From assembly GCF_010731535.1 (NCBI RefSeq), contig NZ_AP022581.1:124001-188000 (forward strand): a DNA stretch of 64,000 nt, read 5' to 3'. Positions 1-11,104 of this stretch are shown here, one piece after another. The position numbers and the translations under genes are program-made. Within the stretch, counting starts at the first letter, position 1. Every line of letters starts with the position of its first letter. Under the pieces are notes generated by a model. The model searched no databases. It had not been told where the DNA came from and saw nothing but the letters and a program-made list of their open reading frames with translations. This stretch comes from Mycobacterium lacus. GTDB lineage: Bacteria > Actinomycetota > Actinomycetes > Mycobacteriales > Mycobacteriaceae.

Positions 1-1299
1 GTGATGGACACTGCTGCTAACCCTCAATCGGCCACCACACCCGAAATCGGTCTACTGCGCGCCCCCCACGAAGTCTTGTTTGGAGCAGGTGCGCGTCATG
101 CGCTCGGACGCGTGCTTTCGGGCATGGGAAGCCGAGCGTTCGTGTGCACTGATCCGGTGATCGCCGGGACCCTCGCTTTCGCCGAGGCAATCTCGGAAAT
201 CCGCGACTGCGGCATCGAGGTGGCGGTCTTCGCAGCAACCGAACCTGAACTGCCCCTGGGCAATGTCACTGTCGCCGTCGATACCGCGCGTACCGTCTTC
301 CCGGACGCCGTCGTCGGGTTCGGCGGCGGCAGTGCCCTCGACCTAGCCAAACTCGTGGCACTCGGGTTGGTCACTAATGCGCCGCTGGCCGACTTCTACG
401 GCGAAAACTGCATTCCCTCAAAGGTTCTGCCGGTCATTGCAGTGCCCACCACCGCGGGCACAGGTTCCGAAGTGACCCCGGTCGCCGTGCTCACCGACCC
501 GTCGAGAAACTCGAAGGTCGGTATCTCCAGCCCGTATCTGGTCCCGGTCGCCGCTGTCGTCGATCCGGAACTGACCCTGACCTGCCCGCCCGCGGTAACA
601 GCCTTCTCGGGAATCGATGCGTTAACCCACGCCATCGAGTCCTATTCGGCGCGCACACACACGCTCAACTTGTCGCATCCTCTTCCAGTCTTCGTGGGAG
701 CAAACCGGCTGAGCGCTGCATTCGGTTTGGAAGCTGCCGGCGCGCTCGCGCGCAATATTGTCACGGCAGTGACCCAGGGTCGCGATCTTGGCGCGCGTAC
801 CGCCATGGCGTACGGGTCGATGCTTGCCGGGCTGGCGTTTGCGACCGCGGGGACACACCTGTCCCACGCCATCCAATACCCGGTCGGCGATGCCACGCAT
901 ACCCCCCACGGCCTGGGAGTAGGGCTGTTGCTGCCCTATGTAATGGAGGCCTGCCTGCCTACGGCGGTCGGACAGTTCGCCCGCATCGGCGAGGCGATGG
1001 GAGTGACCGAGAGCGGCACGGGCACCGACGGTGCCGCGGTCGCGGCCATTCGATTTGTGGTCACGCTGCGACACCGCATCGGCGTCCCGCACACCTTGTC
1101 CCGGATCGGACTCAGCCGCCGTGACCTGCCCCGCATTATCGAGCAGGCAGCGGCGGTCGGCCGACTTGTCAGCAACGCTCCGGGTGCAGATCCCCGCCAA
1201 CTGATCGCCCCCGTCGTCGAACGCGCCTTTGCCGGCACCAGCGATATCTTCTCCAACAGCGACGAAATCGGAAGCGACGAAATCGGAGCCCCCGCATGA
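1..1299 (+). CDS. Iron-containing alcohol dehydrogenase (group III)
   Basis: A 432-residue NAD(P)-dependent alcohol dehydrogenase of the Fe-ADH family. The nucleotide-binding GGGSALDLAK lies at residues 108-117 and PTTAGTGSE at 149-157. The metal ligands align as D206 and H210 (in DALTH), H289 and H303. The catalytic His usually four residues after the third ligand appears to be Tyr293. It overlaps the next aldehyde dehydrogenase by 4 bp (ATGA), so the pair is one transcription unit oxidising an alcohol to aldehyde to acid. With a succinate-semialdehyde-type partner, 4-hydroxybutyrate is a plausible substrate, but this is inference. GTG at 1 or ATG at 4 may start the gene; the window edge hides any upstream start or ribosome site. 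Confidence 0.85.
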   Translation: MMDTAANPQSATTPEIGLLRAPHEVLFGAGARHALGRVLSGMGSRAFVCTDPVIAGTLAFAEAISEIRDCGIEVAVFAATEPELPLGNVTVAVDTARTVFPDAVVGFGGGSALDLAKLVALGLVTNAPLADFYGENCIPSKVLPVIAVPTTAGTGSEVTPVAVLTDPSRNSKVGISSPYLVPVAAVVDPELTLTCPPAVTAFSGIDALTHAIESYSARTHTLNLSHPLPVFVGANRLSAAFGLEAAGALARNIVTAVTQGRDLGARTAMAYGSMLAGLAFATAGTHLSHAIQYPVGDATHTPHGLGVGLLLPYVMEACLPTAVGQFARIGEAMGVTESGTGTDGAAVAAIRFVVTLRHRIGVPHTLSRIGLSRRDLPRIIEQAAAVGRLVSNAPGADPRQLIAPVVERAFAGTSDIFSNSDEIGSDEIGAPA

Positions 1300-2786
1300 C
1301 CACGTTGCAGGACGTCGACCGTGCCGATAAAGACCGAGAATCGAGAGCCATCCCGGACGCGCTGTTCACCGAGCTGTACATCGCCGGCCAATGGCGCCCG
1401 CCGGGAAGCAGCGAAAGAATCGAGGTCCACAATCCCGCCACCGGGTCGCTCATTGCTACGGTCGCCAACGCCACCGTGGCCGACTGTGAGGCCGCCGTTG
1501 CCGCAGCCGCCGACGCGGCCGCATCCTGGGCGGCGAGGCCGCCGCGGCACCGCTCCGAGATACTGCGCCGCGCCTGGGAGATCATGGTTGCCGAACGGGC
1601 GAGCCTGGCCGCACTGATCACCACCGAGAACGGTAAGTCGTATGCGGACGCGCAAGCCGAAATAGACTACGCCGCCGAGTTTTTCCGATGGTTTGCCGAG
1701 GAGGCCGTGCGCATCGGTGGCGACTACCGACTGTCCCCTGAGGGCGACAAGCGAATTGTGGTCAGTCGTGAACCCATCGGAGTAGCCGTCCTGGTGACGC
1801 CGTGGAACTTTCCGGCGGCGATGGCCACTCGCAAGCTCGCGCCCGCTCTGGCCGCAGGATGCACCGCGGTGGTCAAGCCCGCGACAGAAACCCCGCTCAC
1901 CGCGGGGGCGATCGTCGACATTCTGGCCCGTGCCGGCGTCCCGGCCGGAGTGGTCAACTACGTCACGCCTAGGCCCGCAGGGCCCGCGGTCAGGGCCATG
2001 TTGCACCACCCGGCGGTACGCAAACTGTCGTTCACCGGCTCCACCGAGGTCGGCAGGCTCCTGCTCCACGAAGCGGCCGATAACATCGTGAGCGCGTCGA
2101 TGGAACTCGGCGGAAACGCGCCGTTCCTAGTGCTCGAGTCAGCAGACATTGGCGCGGCTGTCGCGGGTGCCATGGTGGCCAAGATGCGCAATGGTGGTTG
2201 CGCGTGCACCGCGGCCAATCGGTTCTATGTCCACCGCTCGCTGGCTGACGCGTTCACCCGGGACTTTGCCGAGGCGATGCGCGCCACCACGATGGGTCCC
2301 GGCCTCGATCCCGCCAACGCCCTGGGCGCACTGATCTCCGACGCCGAGCGCAACAAGGTTGCCGCCGTCGTGGCGCGCGCGGTCGATGAAGGGGCCATCG
2401 CCCTTGTTGGTGGGCACCCACCTTCGGGACCGGGCGCGTTCTACCCGCCGACCGTTCTCGCGGGTGTGCATCCGGACGCCGCGATCACCCAGCGCGAGAT
2501 TTTCGGGCCGGTGGCCCCGATCATCGTTTTCGATACCGAGGATGAGGCCGTCGACTGGGCCAACCGAACTCAGATGGGGCTCGTCGGATATGTCTACGGT
2601 GACGCATGCAGTGCCATGCGGGTCGCGCACCGCCTGCAGGCCGGTATGGTCGCCGTCAACAAGGGCGTCCTGAGCGACCCAGCCGCGCCCTTCGGTGGCA
2701 TCAAACAAAGCGGACTCGGCAGAGAGGGCGGCTCGGAGGGAATCGAGGAGTACCTGGAGGAGAAATATATCGCCGTCGACTTCTGA
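1296..2786 (+). CDS. NAD(P)-dependent aldehyde dehydrogenase (SSADH-like)
   Basis: A full-length 496-residue ALDH-superfamily enzyme oxidising an aldehyde to a carboxylate. Visible landmarks are TPWNFP (168-173), the cofactor-loop lysine in VVKPATETP (about 192-200), FTGSTEVG (246-253), the general base E270 in MELGGN, and the nucleophile C304 in GGCACTAANR. EIFGPV is near residue 404. The start codon overlaps the stop of the Fe-alcohol dehydrogenase, implying translational coupling and sequential oxidation. Succinate semialdehyde is the likely substrate class from overall resemblance, but other aldehydes are possible. The gene is intact. Confidence 0.88.
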   Translation: MTTLQDVDRADKDRESRAIPDALFTELYIAGQWRPPGSSERIEVHNPATGSLIATVANATVADCEAAVAAAADAAASWAARPPRHRSEILRRAWEIMVAERASLAALITTENGKSYADAQAEIDYAAEFFRWFAEEAVRIGGDYRLSPEGDKRIVVSREPIGVAVLVTPWNFPAAMATRKLAPALAAGCTAVVKPATETPLTAGAIVDILARAGVPAGVVNYVTPRPAGPAVRAMLHHPAVRKLSFTGSTEVGRLLLHEAADNIVSASMELGGNAPFLVLESADIGAAVAGAMVAKMRNGGCACTAANRFYVHRSLADAFTRDFAEAMRATTMGPGLDPANALGALISDAERNKVAAVVARAVDEGAIALVGGHPPSGPGAFYPPTVLAGVHPDAAITQREIFGPVAPIIVFDTEDEAVDWANRTQMGLVGYVYGDACSAMRVAHRLQAGMVAVNKGVLSDPAAPFGGIKQSGLGREGGSEGIEEYLEEKYIAVDF

Positions 2787-3067
2787 TCCGGTGGACGCTT
2801 CTGCCGCGGAAAGTATCGGCGGGCGCCGCGACCGAGAGCTGACTCGGTTCGGCCTCTGAGCGTATGGTCTTGGACTTCTTGGTCTCCCGTCCGGTCTTCG
2901 GCTTGGATGGGCCGCGCGTGTGAGGCGGATACCGTCTTTGGAGGGCCGCTGCAGCGGCGGCCAGCATTCCGGCGGTCACCCTCGGTAACGTGTGTCGTGC
3001 CCGTTCCCTGCTGTGCGGGTCGCAACGGCCCGCGTTGGGCTGCTGTCTGTCGTCGCGGCAGTCGTCG

Positions 3068-4342
3068 TCAGTCCTCGATTCCCGGAAGGACGATTATGGT
3101 GGCTGCGCTAGGGTCGGCCTCGGCGGCCACGCCACCCAACGAGCTGGCCGCACGACCTGCTCCCGGGCCGAACGCCGAAGTGGCCACGGTGCGCCCCGCC
3201 AGGCTGGAAAGGGCCATTTGGCTGAACACGCCGGCCTCGCCTGACATGGTTGCGGCCGGGGCGGCCGCAAAGTTGGTGTGGAGCAGCGAAGCGAGTGTTT
3301 TCAGCGTTGGGGCAGCTGTTGTCCAGCTCTGCGGTACCGACAAACTTCCCACCAAGGCGGCACGGCCCAAACCCCCCGAAACCGGCGCTCCGCCGACAGC
3401 CGAGGACGCGAGGTTTGCGCCCAATGAGCCTGCGATCGGCGCCAGCCCTCCCCCGATGGGTTTAGCGGGAGTGAAGAAGCTTTGCAGCCCCTGCGCATTC
3501 TGGGCACTGGTGTAAAACAACCCGGTGTAAAAGAACGCGGCGCTGGGAAGGACCGTCAGCTGTATCGAATAGGGCCCGGTAAGCGCACCGAGGATCCTGT
3601 TCCAGTTCGATACGTTGGTTGCAAGCTGCGGTGGCAACGCCGGCAGGTTGAATACGGGCAACAATGTTGCGGCCGGTGAGGTGGTCGCTGTTGCCATGCC
3701 TTGCAGCGCGTTTGGTATCACTGAGATCACCTGAGCCAGCTGCGTCGTCACGTCCGAGGTGGCCGCGCCGCCGGCGGCTTGACCCACCGCGGCCGATTGG
3801 GCGCCCACCGCCGAGGGATTCGTGGTCTGGGGCGGTTCGGTGAACGGTGTCAGCTGCGACGCTGCCGCCGACGAACCGGCGTAGGCGTACATCGCGGCGG
3901 CGTCTTGGGCCCACATCTGCGTGTACTGGGCCTCGGTTTCCGCGATGGCGGGAGCCTTCTGCCCAAAAATGTTGGTGGCGATCAACGACAGCAACAACGC
4001 GCGATTGGCCGCGATCACCGGTGGCGGGACCGTGCCCGCATATGCCGTTTCGTAGGCTTGCGCGGCTACCTTGGCCCGGGTGGCCGCCTGCTCAGCCTGT
4101 GCAGCGGTGGCGCTGATCCACGCCACATACGGAGCGGCCGCAGCCGCCATTGTGACCGACGACGGGCCCGTCCATGGCCCGGCGGTCAGTTGCTGAATCG
4201 TCGAACCATACGCGGCGGCCGTAGCGTGTAAGCCCGCGGCCAACGCGTCCCAGGCCGCGGCCGCGGCCAGCAATGGGCCCGAACCCGGCCCCAGGTACAT
4301 TCGTCCCGAGTTGATTTCCGGCGGTAGCGACCCGAAGTCCAT
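3068..4342 (-). CDS. PPE family protein, SVP subfamily
   Basis: A 424-residue PPE protein. It begins [20 protein letters not shown], with the PPE motif at residues 7-9, and the N-terminal PPE domain runs to about residue 175. The WTGPSS turn and the FGQKAP segment are typical of this domain. The C-terminal part carries GSLSVPQSW, matching the Gxx-SVPxxW signature of the PPE-SVP subfamily. Such proteins are usually exported by ESX systems with a PE partner. No PE gene is adjacent, so the partner, if any, is encoded elsewhere. It has a long upstream intergenic region and is transcribed alone. Confidence 0.93.
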   Translation of the reverse strand: MDFGSLPPEINSGRMYLGPGSGPLLAAAAAWDALAAGLHATAAAYGSTIQQLTAGPWTGPSSVTMAAAAAPYVAWISATAAQAEQAATRAKVAAQAYETAYAGTVPPPVIAANRALLLSLIATNIFGQKAPAIAETEAQYTQMWAQDAAAMYAYAGSSAAASQLTPFTEPPQTTNPSAVGAQSAAVGQAAGGAATSDVTTQLAQVISVIPNALQGMATATTSPAATLLPVFNLPALPPQLATNVSNWNRILGALTGPYSIQLTVLPSAAFFYTGLFYTSAQNAQGLQSFFTPAKPIGGGLAPIAGSLGANLASSAVGGAPVSGGLGRAALVGSLSVPQSWTTAAPTLKTLASLLHTNFAAAPAATMSGEAGVFSQMALSSLAGRTVATSAFGPGAGRAASSLGGVAAEADPSAATIIVLPGIED

Positions 4343-4799
4343 ATTGGCTACCTCCGGTCCCCTTGCTGGCCGTGATGGTAATCAGTGCCTAGTTTAAGTG
4401 CCGCATGCAATTCGGACTGGTCTTTATCCGACTGACCAAAATATCCGAATATCTTCGGTGCCATTGATTCCGTACAGTGAACAATTGGTTAGGGGAGCGC
4501 GTAATTGGGCTCGGCCCGTTTGGTGACACAGGGTCGGGTAACTTTTGTCGTCTGAGCGAGTCGATCTTCGGATTCGACCGGGCTGTTCATACCCCGGGGC
4601 AGGATGGCGGCGGCCGTCAGAGACCCGATAATAGCGACCCGATCGATCCAACGGCCGACGTCAAGGGCTCCTCGCTACGGGCAGCCGCCGCCTGGACGCG
4701 TTGACGCTCATCTGCGAGCCGCCGTCGAGGACCGCGTCAACGTGAAGTCCGACGTGTTCGTCACATGGTGACGTCGTTCCCGCGGGATCATTCATCCGC
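4343..4799. other. Intergenic region upstream of the PPE gene
   Basis: This 457-bp stretch separates the PPE start from the end of the symporter gene. It must hold the PPE promoter. I see AT-richer sequence around 4380-4500 but no convincing gene. A short palindrome (CGTCAC-ATG-GTGACG, near 4759-4773) lies closer to the symporter end and has no assigned role. Confidence 0.5.
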
Positions 4800-6191
4800 C
4801 TATCTAGCTGCCCACTGGTCGAGGGGAGGTTCAATTGGGGCGGAATGGCTTTGGGCATCGGCAAAGTCGATGGCAGCCAGGTCCACGCCCTTGGTCTCGC
4901 GGGTGAGCAGGGCGGCCACGGCGCTGACCGTTACGGTAGCCGCCAGATACCAGGCGATGGGGACCCAGGATTTGTAGGTCTCCAGCAAGCGGACGGCGAC
5001 AATGGGAGCTACCGACCCGCTCACGATTGAGGTGGCCTGGTAACTAAGGGAAACCCCGGAATAACGGATCCGGGTGGGAAACATCTCCGCCATCACCGCC
5101 GACAGGGGCGCAAACATGAGGCCATGGAACACCAAGCCAATGATGAAGGCCGACATGATGAATGCGTTGCGGCCGCTGTTCATCATCGGAAACGCGACGA
5201 AACCCCAGGTTCCGGCTGTTGCTGTGCCGACGAGATAGATTGCGCGCCTGCCGAATCGGTCGGCGAGATGTCCCGCCAAAGGAATGACCGCGACGTGCGC
5301 GACGTGTGCGGCTAGCAGCCACCACAGTATCGCCACCGTGTTGGCGTGCAGCACTTTCAGATACGTGATCGAAAAGGTGACCACCAGGAAGTACATCGTG
5401 TTTTCACCGAAACGCAATCCCATGCCGGTGAAAACGGCTCGTGGGTAATGCTTTAACGCTTCGACAAGGCCGAGCGAGATAGCTTTGGAGTGCTTGGCTT
5501 GTTCTTGAGCCTCGACGAAGATCGGCGCATCCGTGACCTTGGTGCGAATGTAATAGCCGATCACAACGAAGATCGCCGACAACCAGAACGCCACCCGCCA
5601 GCCCCAGCTGAGAAACGCTGCATCCGGCAGCGTTGAGGTGAGCAACAGCAGCGCCGCCGTGGCCACAAGGTTTCCGCCGGGCACACCGGCTTGCGGCCAG
5701 CTTGTCCAAAAGCCACGGCTCGCGTTAGGGCTATGCTCGGCGACGAGCAGAACGGCGCCGCCCCACTCGCCGCCGATCGCGAAGCCCTGAATGAAGCGCA
5801 ACACCACCAGCAAAGCCGGCGCCCAGTACCCGATCTGGGCGAAGGTAGGCAGGCAACCCATGAGAATAGTGGCGCCGCCCACCATCAGGAGGCTGAGCTG
5901 TAGCAGTATCTTGCGTCCGTACCGATCCCCGAGTTGGCCGAAAACGACGCCTCCGAGTGGTCGGGCGAGGAAGCCGACGGCGTAAGTCGCGAACGCTGCA
6001 ACAACGCCGTCAAGGTCGTTGCCGCCCTGCGCGAAGAACACCTTGCTGAACACCAGTGTTGCCGCGGTGGCGTAGAGGGAGAATTCGTACCACTCCACGA
6101 CAGTGCCGGCCATGGACGCGACGACAACTTGATGCAGGTATGACTGCCCCCGGGTCAAGAGCCCAGGTCGCAAGCCGTTGCCCACACTCAT
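4800..6191 (-). CDS. MFS transporter, metabolite:H+ symporter (MHS) family
   Basis: A 463-residue inner-membrane transporter with about 12 hydrophobic segments. The MHS-type N-terminus includes GTVVEWYEFSLYATAATLVF, followed by LARPLGGVVFGQLGDRYGRK, the classic MFS loop motif between helices 2 and 3. A second such motif is GHLADRFGRR. Relatives carry shikimate, oxoglutarate, proline/betaine or similar small acids by proton symport; the substrate cannot be read from sequence. I prefer ATG at 6191 because GAAGGGAA sits 7 nt upstream; an in-frame GTG at 6212 is the alternative. It is intact and transcribed alone. Confidence 0.85.
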   Translation of the reverse strand: MSVGNGLRPGLLTRGQSYLHQVVVASMAGTVVEWYEFSLYATAATLVFSKVFFAQGGNDLDGVVAAFATYAVGFLARPLGGVVFGQLGDRYGRKILLQLSLLMVGGATILMGCLPTFAQIGYWAPALLVVLRFIQGFAIGGEWGGAVLLVAEHSPNASRGFWTSWPQAGVPGGNLVATAALLLLTSTLPDAAFLSWGWRVAFWLSAIFVVIGYYIRTKVTDAPIFVEAQEQAKHSKAISLGLVEALKHYPRAVFTGMGLRFGENTMYFLVVTFSITYLKVLHANTVAILWWLLAAHVAHVAVIPLAGHLADRFGRRAIYLVGTATAGTWGFVAFPMMNSGRNAFIMSAFIIGLVFHGLMFAPLSAVMAEMFPTRIRYSGVSLSYQATSIVSGSVAPIVAVRLLETYKSWVPIAWYLAATVTVSAVAALLTRETKGVDLAAIDFADAQSHSAPIEPPLDQWAAR

Positions 6192-6668
6192 CGGCCGTTC
6201 CCTTCGAATCACTCAAATGCGGCTGGAAGTTCAGCCATCCCACTGCGGGGCGCGCCTGCGGGTAACGGTGGCCTGTGGGTAGGCACTTCAAAGATCAAAG
6301 CGAGCCGGCGTGGTGGAGCGGCACCGCGAGCGCTTTCTCCCGCGAACCCCCAAGGTGGTTAGATCATCACCAAGAGCTACCGCAGCTGTCCAACGATTGT
6401 TGCTAATCAAAACTGATCGTCGTGGCCGATCGGTTTCACTGGACGGTCGACTCGAGCCATGCTGCTGCGGCCGAAGCTGTCGATGACGAAGCGGGGCACC
6501 GCCACAAGGATTGGGTCGTCGTCGGACGCAAGAGACCGTTCGACCAGTCATGGCTGGGATGGTGTTGACGCTGGCGGGCGCGCAAACGCTGAGCAGGGCC
6601 AAGCGCCTCGGCGGCCAGCTCCGCCAGCTCGAGTGCTTTACCAAGCGGCAGCCGAGTGCTCCAATTCG
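6192..6668. other. Intergenic region, no recognisable gene
   Basis: About 480 bp between the symporter start and the end of the flavin reductase gene, both on the minus strand. Short open frames exist on both strands but none has a recognisable domain. The region probably holds the symporter promoter. Confidence 0.4.
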
Positions 6669-8129
6669 CTAGACGACTGCAAAAAACGAATCCCGGTAGG
6701 CCTCAAGGAGTCTTAGCCACAGCTCGCTGACCGTCGGAAAGCACGGCACGGCGTGCCACAACCGGTCGATGGGAACCTGGCCGGCGACGGCGATGGTCGC
6801 CGAATGCAGCAACTCGGTGACCCCGGGCCCGACCAAGGTCACACCGAGCAGATGGCCGCGATCGACGTCGACGACCATGCGCGCCCGTCCGGTGTAGCCG
6901 TCGGCGACGAGCTTGGCCCCCATGACGACGTCGCCGATTTCGACGTCGATTATCTTGATCCGGTGCCCGGCCGCTGCCGCTTGCTCGGCAGTCAAACCCA
7001 CCGCGGCGGCCTCGGGGTCGGTGAAGAAAGCCTGCGGCACCGCGTGATGGTCGGCGGTGGTCGCGTGCGGGCCCCACGACGCGGTGTCCACCGGCTTTCC
7101 CGCGGCGCGGGCGCCGATGGCCGCACCGGCAATGCGCGCCTGGTACTTGCCCTGGTGGGTCAGCAGCGCGCGATGGTTGACGTCGCCGGCCGCGTAAAGC
7201 CAACCCTCCTCGACCGCCCGCACTCGGCAGGTGTCGTCGACATCTAGCCAGCTACCCGGCGTCAAGCCGACGGTCTCCAAGCCGATGTGGTCGGTGAGGG
7301 GTTTTCGGCCGGTGGCAAAGAGTATTTCATCGACCTCGAGATCGTTGCCGTCGCTCAATGTGAGGACCACGGGGCAATAGGGGTAAGCCCGGCTGAGTTC
7401 GCGGACTGACACACCCGTGCGTACGTCCACGCCCGCGTCGGCGAGTCCGCGACCGACAAGCTCGCCCACAAAGGGCTCCATCCGGGGCAGCAGGTGAGAT
7501 CCTCTAGCCAGCAAGGTCACCTTTGAGCCCAATCCTTGCCAGGCCGTTGCCATTTCGACGCCCACGCCGCCGGCCCCGACGACGGCAAGCCGGTTCGGGA
7601 CGTCGCTGCTGTCGGTGGCTTCGCGGTTGGTCCACGGCCGGGCTTCGGCGAGGCCGGGCAAGTCGGGAAGCGCGGGCCGGCTTCCTGTGCAGACGACAAC
7701 CGCATGCCGGACGGTCAGCACCACCTCCCTGCTGCTGGGTGTGGTGACGACAACTCGTCGCGGACCGTCCAACCGTCCATGTCCGCGTATCAGGCTCGCG
7801 CCGATGCCATCCAGCCAGTCGGCCTGGGCGGTGTCGTCCCAGTCGCTCACGTAGCGGTCGCGCCGGCCAAATACCCCGACGCTGTCGATCGCACCGTTGA
7901 CGGCATCGCGTGCCCCGTCCACCCGGCGGGCATCCGAGATAGCTATGACCGGACGCAGCAGCGCCTTGCTGGGCACACAGGCCCAGTAGGAACATTCGCC
8001 GCCCACAAGTTCACGCTCGACCACCGCTACGGTCAGCCCCGCGGCCCGGGCCCGGTCCGCCACATTCTGTCCGACCGGCCCCGCGCCCAGCACCACGACG
8101 TCGTACTGTTCCTGTTGGTCCGTTGCCAT
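6669..8129 (-). CDS. FAD-dependent pyridine nucleotide-disulfide reductase (Rv0794c-like)
   Basis: A 486-residue class I flavoprotein disulfide reductase of the lipoamide dehydrogenase/mercuric reductase type. The FAD-binding GAGPVG is at 15-20. The redox-active pair is C46/C51 in [13 protein letters not shown]. The second Rossmann GAGGVG lies near residue 195 and the FAD motif YAAGDV near 315. The C-terminal dimerisation domain carries [13 protein letters not shown], where H and E normally complete the catalytic dyad; the order HxxxxFPTxxE is kept. The substrate is unknown. Start ATG 8129 gives [17 protein letters not shown]. It matches Rv0794c by position and type. Confidence 0.85.
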   Translation of the reverse strand: MATDQQEQYDVVVLGAGPVGQNVADRARAAGLTVAVVERELVGGECSYWACVPSKALLRPVIAISDARRVDGARDAVNGAIDSVGVFGRRDRYVSDWDDTAQADWLDGIGASLIRGHGRLDGPRRVVVTTPSSREVVLTVRHAVVVCTGSRPALPDLPGLAEARPWTNREATDSSDVPNRLAVVGAGGVGVEMATAWQGLGSKVTLLARGSHLLPRMEPFVGELVGRGLADAGVDVRTGVSVRELSRAYPYCPVVLTLSDGNDLEVDEILFATGRKPLTDHIGLETVGLTPGSWLDVDDTCRVRAVEEGWLYAAGDVNHRALLTHQGKYQARIAGAAIGARAAGKPVDTASWGPHATTADHHAVPQAFFTDPEAAAVGLTAEQAAAAGHRIKIIDVEIGDVVMGAKLVADGYTGRARMVVDVDRGHLLGVTLVGPGVTELLHSATIAVAGQVPIDRLWHAVPCFPTVSELWLRLLEAYRDSFFAVV

Positions 8130-8304
8130 GTCGAAGATCCTATCGGGTCGCGCGGCGACGGCGCCGCGGCTACGGACTGCCGCCAAATCACCACTGGTGC
8201 AAAAGGATTACCGATTTGCCCACAATCCGGCCGCCGCACTTGTTAGGTTGAGCGCAGCCACCGCGCGAGTGGTTGCTGCGGTGGGGGCGAGTCGAGGAGT
8301 CGTA

Positions 8305-10188
8305 ATGCCGGCACATTTCGCATTGCTGCCGCCCGAAATCAATTCGGCCCTGATGTTCACCGGTGCGGGGTCGGGACCGTTGCTGCAGGCGGCCGCGGCC
8401 TGGGAGGGGTTGGCCGCCGACCTGGGTTCGGCGGCGTCCTCGTTTGGCGCCGTGACTTCGGGGTTGGCGAGCCAGGCATGGCAGGGCCCCGCGGCGGCGG
8501 CGATGACGGCCGCGGCCGCACCGTATGCGGGCTGGCTGGATGCCGCGGCGGCGCGAGCCGCGGGGGCGGCCGGACAGGCCCAGGCAGTCGTCGCGGTGTT
8601 CGAGGCGGCGCGGGCGGCGACGGTCCAGCCGATAGCCGTGGCGGCCAACCGTTCTCAGGTGGTGCGGTTGGTGTTGTCGAACCTGTTCGGTCAGAACGCG
8701 CCGGCCATCGCGGCCATGGAGGGCGCCTACCAGGAAATGTGGGCTCAGGACGTCGCGGCGATGCTCGGCTACCACGCCGGTGCCTCGGCTGCGGCCGCGC
8801 AGTTGGCGCCGTGGCAGCAGTCCCTGCAAAGCCTGCGGGGCCAGGTGTTCAGCGCGCTGGGCCTGCAAAACCTGGGCATCGGCAACATCGGCAACGACAA
8901 CGTCGGCAACGGAAATCACGGCGACGCCAACGTGGGCAACGGGAACCTCGGAAACTCCAACGCCGGCAGCGGCAACACCGGCAGCGGCAACGTCGGCGGT
9001 GGTAACGCCGGCAACTCCAACGTGGGCGGCGGAAACCGCGGCAACTCCAACGTGGGCGGCGGAAACCACGGCGAGATGAACGTGGGCGGCGGCAACTCCG
9101 GCCAGAACAATTGGGGCTTCGGCAACGAGGGGAATGGGAACGTCGGCGGCGGCAACCACGGTGACGGAAACATTGGCTTCGGAAACGTGGGTCCCACCAA
9201 CATCAACGGCAACTTCAACATCGGCAGCGGAAATATCGGCAACTTCAACAGAGGTTTAGCGAACAATGGCGATTCTAACTGGGGCTTCGCCAACACCGGT
9301 AATGGCAACATCGGCTTCGGTAACACCGGCAACGGGAACATCGGATTCGGCCTTACCGGCAATAATCAGATCGGCATCGGTCACCTGAACACCGGCAGCG
9401 GGAACATCGGGTTTGGCAATTCGGGTAGCGGAAACATCGGCTTCTTCAACTCCGGCACCAACAATGTGGGCATCTTCAACTCGGGCTTTGCCAACACCGG
9501 CTACGCGAACGCGGGCACGAACAATACCGGTTTGTGGAACACGGGTGGCACCAACACGGGCTTCTGGAACACGGGCCTGGAGGCCACCGGCTTCGGAAAC
9601 ACCTCCAGTGAAGTCACCGGTGCTTTCAACTCCGGTCGCTACTCGACGGGCTTCTTCAACTCCGCCGATCAAGCGACGGGCATGTTCAATTCGGGCCGGG
9701 TGTCCACCGGCTTCTTCAATTCGGGCGAGGCCAACACCGGCTTCTCCAACGCCGGTCATACGAACACCGGGTGGGGGAACTCCGGCGACATCAACACCGG
9801 CTTCTTTAACTCCGGCGACCTGAACACCGGCATCGGGAGCACGGTCAATGGCCCCGGCCCCAGCTCGGGCTTCGGGAATACGGGCACCGGGACCTCGGGC
9901 TTCTTCAACTCGGGCGACAACGCCTCGGGCTTGGCCAACGCGGGCGACGGTAGCTCGGGCGTCCGTAACTCCGGTCCCGACAATTCGGGCATGGCCAACC
10001 TGGGCTTCGCGGGCTCGGGTTTCATGAACTCCAGTGATCGGGGATCCGGCTTCTTCAACAACGTCAACAATGGCGTGGGCTTCCAAAACTCCGGCTTCTT
10101 CAACACCGGCATCCGTAACTCGGGCGTCGGCAACGTAAGCGTCTTTCCCGGCACCCATAGCGGGCATTCCGGCTTCTTCCATCGCTGA
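8305..10188 (+). CDS. PPE family protein, MPTR subfamily
   Basis: A 627-residue PPE-MPTR protein. The N-terminus [20 protein letters not shown] holds the PPE motif; the PPE domain extends to about residue 180 with WQGPAA and FGQNAP landmarks. From about residue 185 to the end the protein is tandem N-x-G-x-G-N-x-G and related pentapeptides, the major polymorphic tandem repeat. These are predicted to form a surface or secreted beta-structure. The start ATG lies after GTCGAGGAGTCGTA. In M. tuberculosis this position holds IS6110/IS1547 copies, so the PPE gene is a lineage difference. Repeats make long antisense frames here that are not genes. Confidence 0.93.
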   Translation: MPAHFALLPPEINSALMFTGAGSGPLLQAAAAWEGLAADLGSAASSFGAVTSGLASQAWQGPAAAAMTAAAAPYAGWLDAAAARAAGAAGQAQAVVAVFEAARAATVQPIAVAANRSQVVRLVLSNLFGQNAPAIAAMEGAYQEMWAQDVAAMLGYHAGASAAAAQLAPWQQSLQSLRGQVFSALGLQNLGIGNIGNDNVGNGNHGDANVGNGNLGNSNAGSGNTGSGNVGGGNAGNSNVGGGNRGNSNVGGGNHGEMNVGGGNSGQNNWGFGNEGNGNVGGGNHGDGNIGFGNVGPTNINGNFNIGSGNIGNFNRGLANNGDSNWGFANTGNGNIGFGNTGNGNIGFGLTGNNQIGIGHLNTGSGNIGFGNSGSGNIGFFNSGTNNVGIFNSGFANTGYANAGTNNTGLWNTGGTNTGFWNTGLEATGFGNTSSEVTGAFNSGRYSTGFFNSADQATGMFNSGRVSTGFFNSGEANTGFSNAGHTNTGWGNSGDINTGFFNSGDLNTGIGSTVNGPGPSSGFGNTGTGTSGFFNSGDNASGLANAGDGSSGVRNSGPDNSGMANLGFAGSGFMNSSDRGSGFFNNVNNGVGFQNSGFFNTGIRNSGVGNVSVFPGTHSGHSGFFHR

Positions 10189-10306
10189 CGTAACCTGCCG
10201 AGGAGACGCAAAGGCTCGCGAAACGCCTGGTGGATAGGAACTTCTGCGTCTTCTGGCCGTTGATTGACCCCATCCACGGCACACGCTCGCCGGCATCTAG
10301 CTCCCT

Positions 10307-11104
10307 TCAGGCGCTGAGGGCGACCGACGCCTCGGAGGTGTAGCACAGGAACGTCAGCGTCTCCTGCAGATAGAGCTGCACGGTGTCGGCGTCATGGCCG
10401 AGGTAACCGATGGCCACGTCGGTACCCAGCTGCAGGTCGAAGTCACCGCCACGGGTGGTCAGCACAAAAGCACCGTCGATGGCGGGCGCCCAGATGATGT
10501 CCCCATCGACGAGCCGGTTCAGGTGCTCGCGGATCGGATAGCCGTGTTCGGTGGTCTCACTGACCTTGGTGTAGACGTCGGCCGCCAGCAGCACCGAATA
10601 CGGGCCATCGACGCCGGCCAGCCGTAGTTCGGACAACGCCTGCGAGATGACATCGGGGATTTCGCGGGGATCGTCCGGCAGCGTCAACGCCGGGTTCGAG
10701 CTGGCGCTTCGGATGCCCTCGATCGAGGCGGCCGAATAGCCCTCGAAGATGGCGCGGTCCTCGACGAACGCCAGCTTCTTGGCCGCGTTCTTGACGGGTT
10801 CCCAGTCGGAGTCCTTGGAACCGCGCTCGACGTTGTCGATCTCGTGACGTGACAGGGTGAACGGAACCCGCAGCCGGACAAGGGGTTTGCTTGCGCGCAG
10901 GTGGGCCACCACACCGTCGGTGGGTGCCTGCGCGTCGATCAGCCGCCCGGTGCCGACGGCCGCGACGACGGGTCCACCGGGCTCACTGACGTCGACCACC
11001 CGGCGCCCGGCGATATGGCGTTTGAACGTGCGAGTGGCCTCCAATTCGATTTCCGTCCAGGCGGTTTCGGTCACCGGTGCCAGATCGCGATACAGGTTAT
11101 TCAT
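10307..11104 (-). CDS. enc: Encapsulin shell protein (Cfp29)
   Basis: A 265-residue encapsulin that self-assembles into a protein nanocompartment. The start MNNLYRDLAPVTETAWTEIE and the length match mycobacterial Cfp29. The fold is the HK97 phage capsid type. The segment FLCYTSEASVALSA closes the protein. Its ATG overlaps the stop of the upstream dye-decolorizing peroxidase by 4 bp (ATGA), so cargo and shell are made from one message. In M. tuberculosis the shell loads DyP and acts in oxidative-stress defence within host cells. Confidence 0.95.
   Translation of the reverse strand: MNNLYRDLAPVTETAWTEIELEATRTFKRHIAGRRVVDVSEPGGPVVAAVGTGRLIDAQAPTDGVVAHLRASKPLVRLRVPFTLSRHEIDNVERGSKDSDWEPVKNAAKKLAFVEDRAIFEGYSAASIEGIRSASSNPALTLPDDPREIPDVISQALSELRLAGVDGPYSVLLAADVYTKVSETTEHGYPIREHLNRLVDGDIIWAPAIDGAFVLTTRGGDFDLQLGTDVAIGYLGHDADTVQLYLQETLTFLCYTSEASVALSA

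Noticed and set aside
4755..4776. Short palindrome CGTCAC-ATG-GTGACG
   Set aside because: Arms of only 6 bp, not at a promoter or operator position I can support.
8188..10346. Long minus-strand open frames across the PPE-MPTR gene
   Set aside because: They are the reverse reading of pentapeptide repeats, with low-complexity protein and no family features.
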